From NCBI GenBank assembly GCA_046597375.1, contig JBKJKM010000177.1, forward strand, positions 1 through 8,158: a stretch of 8,158 nt of DNA, written 5' to 3'. Position numbers and translations under genes: made by a program. Below, piece by piece: positions 5,853 to 8,158 of this stretch. The notes under the pieces are model-generated. The model had not been told where the DNA came from. It ran no database searches and saw only the letters and a list, made by a program, of their open reading frames with translations. Every line of letters starts with the position of its first letter. Within the stretch, counting starts at the first letter, position 1. Source of the DNA: DATLED01 sp046597375. Its GTDB lineage: Bacteria > Actinomycetota > Acidimicrobiia > Acidimicrobiales > CADCTF01.

Positions 5853-6692
5853 GTGCAGCAAACGTGGTTCGCCGTGGCTGCCGCATGCGGTCTGTCGGTC
5901 GAGAACGCGATTGTCCTGAACGACTCGAACCGGCTGGCCGTGCACCTTCGGCCGTGTGACGTACTCGCTCGCGTCGCGCCTCTCTCCCGGTACGACGGCG
6001 CAAAGTTCGAAGTCGAGGTGGCCCAGCGGCTGTCCGAGGCCGGCGCTCCGCTGGCGACTCTCGACCCGCGTGTTGCGCCGCGCGTCTACCAGCACGACGA
6101 CTTCGCCGTCACGCTGTGGACCTACTACGAGCCCGTGCCGCCGCACGACATTGCGCCGGACGAGTACGCGAGCGCGCTCGAAAGATTGCACAACGGCATG
6201 CGGCAGGCGGATCTGAACGGCGACTGGCTGCCGCACTTCATGGATCGCGTCGACGAAGCGCAGCGACTGATCGATGACGCCACCAACAATCCTGAGATCG
6301 CCGGCGCCGATCGCGAGTTGCTCGGCTCGACGTTGAGAACGGTGAGTCGCGCCATCCTCGACCGCGGCGCCCCCGAGCAGATCCTCCACGGCGAGCCGCA
6401 CCCAGGCAACGTGATCAGAACGAGGGACGGGCTGCTGTTCGTCGACCTCGAGACCTGCTGCCGCGGGCCTATCGAGTTCGACATCGCCCATGCGGCCATT
6501 GAGGCCAGCGGACCACCCATCGAGGTCGGTGCGCTCTACGCCGGCGCCGATCTGTCCCTGGTCCGCGATTGCTGGATCCTGATGCTCGCGATGGTCACTG
6601 CGTGGCGCTGTGAACCGGGCGACGATCTGCCGAACGGCCAGGCCATGGCAATGAACTGGATCCGTCAGTTGCAGGCTGCGCTCGGGCGATGA
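5853..6692 (+). CDS. APH-fold phosphotransferase 3 (HGE catalytic loop)
   Basis: 279 residues from the GTG at 5853. The N-lobe reads VLNDSNRLAVHL then CDVLARVAP, with Arg40 in the ATP-lysine position and Glu53 or Glu55 on helix C. The hinge is TLWTYYEPVP (87-96). The catalytic loop is ILHGEPHPGNVI (177-188): His179 and Asn186 are conserved, but the catalytic aspartate of HGD is Glu181. The metal-binding segment LLFVDLETCCRGP keeps Asp198. The protein should be a small-molecule kinase if Glu can serve as the base; substrate unknown. The GTG is the first sensible in-frame start, yet has no Shine-Dalgarno sequence. The frame remains open to 5721, and residues just before the GTG (PKTDAVRHQ) look plausible for the N-terminus, so the true start may be slightly upstream. 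It is divergent from the MDMPI-like gene and convergent with the hemerythrin-like gene. Confidence 0.85.
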   Translation: MQQTWFAVAAACGLSVENAIVLNDSNRLAVHLRPCDVLARVAPLSRYDGAKFEVEVAQRLSEAGAPLATLDPRVAPRVYQHDDFAVTLWTYYEPVPPHDIAPDEYASALERLHNGMRQADLNGDWLPHFMDRVDEAQRLIDDATNNPEIAGADRELLGSTLRTVSRAILDRGAPEQILHGEPHPGNVIRTRDGLLFVDLETCCRGPIEFDIAHAAIEASGPPIEVGALYAGADLSLVRDCWILMLAMVTAWRCEPGDDLPNGQAMAMNWIRQLQAALGR

Positions 6693-6723
6693 GCGGTGCT
6701 CGTTGACGGCCGTACGAAGTAGC

Positions 6724-6756
6724 CAGAACCCGGCTGCAGGTAAGGCCGGTGTTCTG
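6724..6756. terminator. Bulged hairpin between kinase 3 and hemerythrin-like gene
   Basis: Arms CAGAAC + CCGGC (6724-6734) and GCCGG + T + GTTCTG (6745-6756) pair over 11 bp with a single bulged T at 6750 and a 10-nt loop. The element lies in the 72-bp gap between two convergent stop codons, about 32 bp after the kinase 3 stop and 9 bp after the hemerythrin-like stop. A bidirectional terminator is the natural reading. A short TTT follows on the plus strand (6764-6766), but there is no real T-tract. Confidence 0.65.
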
Positions 6757-6764
6757 TCCGTGCT

Positions 6765-7226
6765 TTAGGTGCTCGAGGCAACCGTGTGAGGGCCGCCAAG
6801 TTTGGCGTATTCGGCGCGATATCCGCTGGCGAGTTCCTTCTGTCTTGCCTTGGAGAGAAGCTTTCCGGCGAGCTGGAACGTGCCGTGCTCTTCCTCGTCC
6901 AGGTGGTCTCGCACCTCCGAGGCGAGCTGACGAGCGACCTCGCCGAACTGATCCGTCGCGGGATCGACGCCTCGAAGCTGCTCGACGAGCTTCTCCGCCT
7001 TGTGATGGTCGGCGAGCGCGTGGCGACTGGCGCTGAGTCCTGCGTCCATCAGGAGGAGCGGAACGTACAGGTGGCGCTCCTCGGCGGTTGCGTGGGCGTC
7101 GAGTTCCTTGGCGAGCGCAAGGAAGGCGGCGCGTCGGCGTTCGCCGGACGCTCGACCGTGTGTCATCGTGCGGGCAAGCAAGCGCTGCACCTCGTGGCTG
7201 GATCGGAGATCGTCGAAGATCGTCAC
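6765..7226 (-). CDS. Hemerythrin-like HHE cation-binding protein
   Basis: 153 residues from the GTG at 7226. It is a single four-helix HHE bundle with His/Glu positions spaced as in hemerythrin-like proteins: SSHEVQRLL (His11), DAHATAEERHLYVPL (His45, Glu49, His52), ALADHHKAE (His74, His75) and VRDHLDEEEHGTF (His108, Glu112, His114). These are candidate ligands of a non-haem di-iron or similar metal centre. Proposed roles of bacterial relatives are oxygen, nitric oxide or peroxide sensing and iron handling; none can be chosen here. The protein is cytoplasmic, with no signal peptide. The frame extends to a TTG at 7271, but those 15 residues are low-complexity, while VTIFDDLRSSHE is the usual N-terminus of such proteins, so the GTG is preferred. 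It stands alone, convergent with kinase 3. Confidence 0.88.
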   Translation of the reverse strand: MTIFDDLRSSHEVQRLLARTMTHGRASGERRRAAFLALAKELDAHATAEERHLYVPLLLMDAGLSASRHALADHHKAEKLVEQLRGVDPATDQFGEVARQLASEVRDHLDEEEHGTFQLAGKLLSKARQKELASGYRAEYAKLGGPHTVASST

Positions 7227-7499
7227 GTCGATTCGCTCGCTTCTCGATTCGCCGCTCGCGGCGGGGCGCAAGACGGATCCACCGGGGCATCCGGCTCCTT
7301 CTTCTCAGCATCGCACGTCGGTCCGGACCCAACCAGGCGACCGACGATGTGGCGACGCTGCGCAGTTGGCGCTGGCCAAACCAGCCGTGCGTGTCGGGCA
7401 CACGGTCATTCGGATTTGGGACACGGAATCCCTAGTCGCCGGCCAGAGGATTCGCAGCCCGCGCTTGAGGGCGTCGCGGTCTACGGAATGTTGGTCCCC
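7227..7499. other. Gene-free stretch upstream of the hemerythrin-like gene
   Basis: About 270 bp separate two minus-strand genes. All frames here give Arg-rich or low-complexity translations with no family character, so I see no gene. Short inverted repeats are present (CGCCGC-TC-GCGGCG near 7247-7260, GCTGG-CCAAA-CCAGC and CCGTG...CACGG near 7368-7405). The promoter of the hemerythrin-like gene should be here, but no convincing -10/-35 pair was found. Confidence 0.4.
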
Positions 7500-7745
7500 C
7501 TAGCACTCCCAGTGCTCGCCGGCACCGATCGTCTCGACGGCGCGGGTCCCGTTTGCCGAGTTCGTGAGGATGACCTCGACGAGATCGCCGGGCTGGATGA
7601 ACACTTCACCGCACCCCCGGCCGAAGTCGCCCACGAAGATCCCGAAACCCACCACGGGATGCGCCGTCGTGGCGCCGTCCCGGGTGACGAGGACTTGTCC
7701 CTGGGGAGAGTTCACTTCGTCGCGTACGGGCGCCGGCTGGCTCCA
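7500..7745 (-). pseudogene. Displaced C-terminal segment of the right-edge gene (after apparent -1 frameshift)
   Basis: This 81-codon segment starts at WSQPAPVRDEVN and ends in GAGEHWEC before TAG. It reads like a compact beta-rich extracellular domain (QVLVTRDG, VVGFGIFVGDF, CGEVFIQPGDLVEVILTN) with two cysteines. Its own frame upstream is only an Arg-rich shadow (MHGGQRRPRPERAAAVSLHRRRR) and has no sensible start. It continues naturally from the CTVDNAGLGPNEQRRC segment of the adjoining frame if one base is missing near 7743-7757, at a (CGG)4 run. I therefore read it as the severed 3' end of that gene. It could be a true mutation or a sequence error. An independent gene is unlikely. Confidence 0.6.
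7502..7516 (-). terminator. Small hairpin over the stop of the right-edge gene
   Basis: AGCACT (7502-7507) and AGTGCT (7511-7516) form a 6-bp stem with a 3-nt loop. On the minus strand the stem overlaps the TAG stop of the displaced C-terminal frame (7502-7500) and is followed by AGGGGGACC, not by T residues. It could be a weak terminator, or be chance. Confidence 0.3.
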
Positions 7746-8158
7746 CCGGCGGCGGCGGTGAAGCGACACCGCCGCTGCTCGTTCGGGCCGAGGCCGGCGT
7801 TGTCCACCGTGCACGACGCCGCCCGCGGGTAGGCCTCTGTGGAGGGTGGACCAGTGTTCGTCGTCGCCCGATTGGGGTCGACCGTGGTGGTGGGTGCTGC
7901 CGTTGGCGAGCCACCGGCTTCGGCGGCCGCTCCTCTGGTTGTGGTCGTGGTTGGATCCGCCTTGGCAGTGGCAGCGCCGCCGGCGTCGAGGACGGCGTCG
8001 ATGGAGGCCGTCGGCGAGGCGTTCTCGCGAGGCGGGTCACCCGCAGTCACGAGCACGGAGCCTCCCGGGATGCCGACGCCGAGGGTCAGCCCAGCGAGTC
8101 CATCTGGGCGGCTACCTACGGCCCATGGACACCGGGTGGCGTCGGTGGCACCGCGGGG
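7712..8158 (-). CDS. Exported-looking protein with Thr/Pro-rich linker (5' truncated, 3' frameshifted)
   Basis: The gene enters from the right edge on the minus strand and, as sequenced, gives 148 residues to TGA at 7714-7712. Fragment residues 1-50 are Gly-rich with one cysteine (Cys10). Residues 68-110 form a low-complexity Thr/Pro/Ala linker (PTTTTT, PTAAPTTT, TNTGPPSTEA) typical of actinobacterial proteins outside the membrane. From 113 a new domain begins, ASCTVDNAGLGPNEQRRCRFTAAAG, with Cys116 and Cys131; it then breaks into SRRPYATK and stops. The domain appears to continue in the -1 frame down to 7500, which would add two more cysteines. I do not recognise the family. The signal peptide or membrane anchor would lie beyond the window. 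A GTG at 8056 lies inside the open frame and is not needed as a start. Confidence 0.55.
   Translation of the reverse strand, partial: PRGATDATRCPWAVGSRPDGLAGLTLGVGIPGGSVLVTAGDPPRENASPTASIDAVLDAGGAATAKADPTTTTTRGAAAEAGGSPTAAPTTTVDPNRATTNTGPPSTEAYPRAASCTVDNAGLGPNEQRRCRFTAAAGGASRRPYATK
7747..7758. repeat. (CGG)4 run at the frameshift point
   Basis: Four perfect CGG units occur where the two frames of the right-edge gene should join. Slippage by whole units would keep the frame, so the repeat does not itself explain a one-base shift, but GC-rich runs like this are prone to read or assembly errors. Confidence 0.5.

Noticed and set aside
5824..6003. 60-residue N-terminal extension of the MDMPI-like protein
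   Set aside because: It is Arg-rich, low in complexity and antisense to the start of kinase 3; the family's N-terminal helix begins at the ATG at 5823.
1391..6692. Chromosomal integron cassette array
   Set aside because: The gene content is cassette-like, but orientations alternate, I found no integrase and no repeated attC-like sites (GTTRRRY with complementary cores) between genes.
6595..7401. 268-codon minus-strand frame over the hemerythrin-like gene
   Set aside because: It is extremely Arg-rich and overlaps the HHE gene, which has a full set of metal-ligand residues.
6786..7832. 348-codon plus-strand frame at the right side
   Set aside because: It runs antisense through the hemerythrin-like gene and the right-edge gene, and reads as a composition shadow with no motif.

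Overview
The window is high-GC DNA from what is very probably an actinomycete (Actinomycetota). The evidence is a maleylpyruvate-isomerase-type (mycothiol-associated) enzyme, a six-cysteine secreted SGNH hydrolase of the Streptomyces type, frequent GTG starts, and several genes with no Shine-Dalgarno sequence. I cannot name a genus. No rRNA, tRNA, CRISPR array, transposase, integrase or phage gene is visible.

Layout. (1) 1-237 (+): 3' end of a type II phosphomannose isomerase cupin. (2) 289-1293 (-): secreted SGNH/GDSL hydrolase, convergent with the cupin; a perfect 8-bp hairpin spans its stop codon. (3) 1391-1975 (+): Nudix hydrolase, divergent from the SGNH gene. (4) 2109-2858 (-): SAM-dependent methyltransferase, with a doubtful 81-codon ORF overlapping its start by GTGA. 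(5) 3149-4114 (+): APH-fold kinase 1, catalytic loop HPD. (6) 5823-4129 (-): a probable two-gene operon, the MDMPI-like enzyme followed by APH-fold kinase 2 (loop HGD). (7) 5853-6692 (+): APH-fold kinase 3 (loop HGE), divergent from the operon by about 29 bp. (8) 6765-7226 (-): hemerythrin-like HHE protein; a strong bulged hairpin separates it from kinase 3. (9) 7500-8158 (-): 3' part of an exported-looking protein with a Thr/Pro linker, whose last 81 codons appear displaced by a -1 frameshift.

Most genes between about 1.4 and 6.7 kb encode small enzymes that act on small molecules: a Nudix hydrolase, a methyltransferase, three unrelated-looking phosphotransferases and a thiol-dependent enzyme. 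They lie on alternating strands, mostly as single-gene units. This looks like an accessory detoxification or metabolite-modification neighbourhood, not a biosynthetic pathway; no shared substrate can be read from the sequence. The main points for a second look are the three kinases with three different catalytic loops, the apparent frameshift at the right edge, and the disputed start of kinase 3. I did not find a convincing new multi-gene system.
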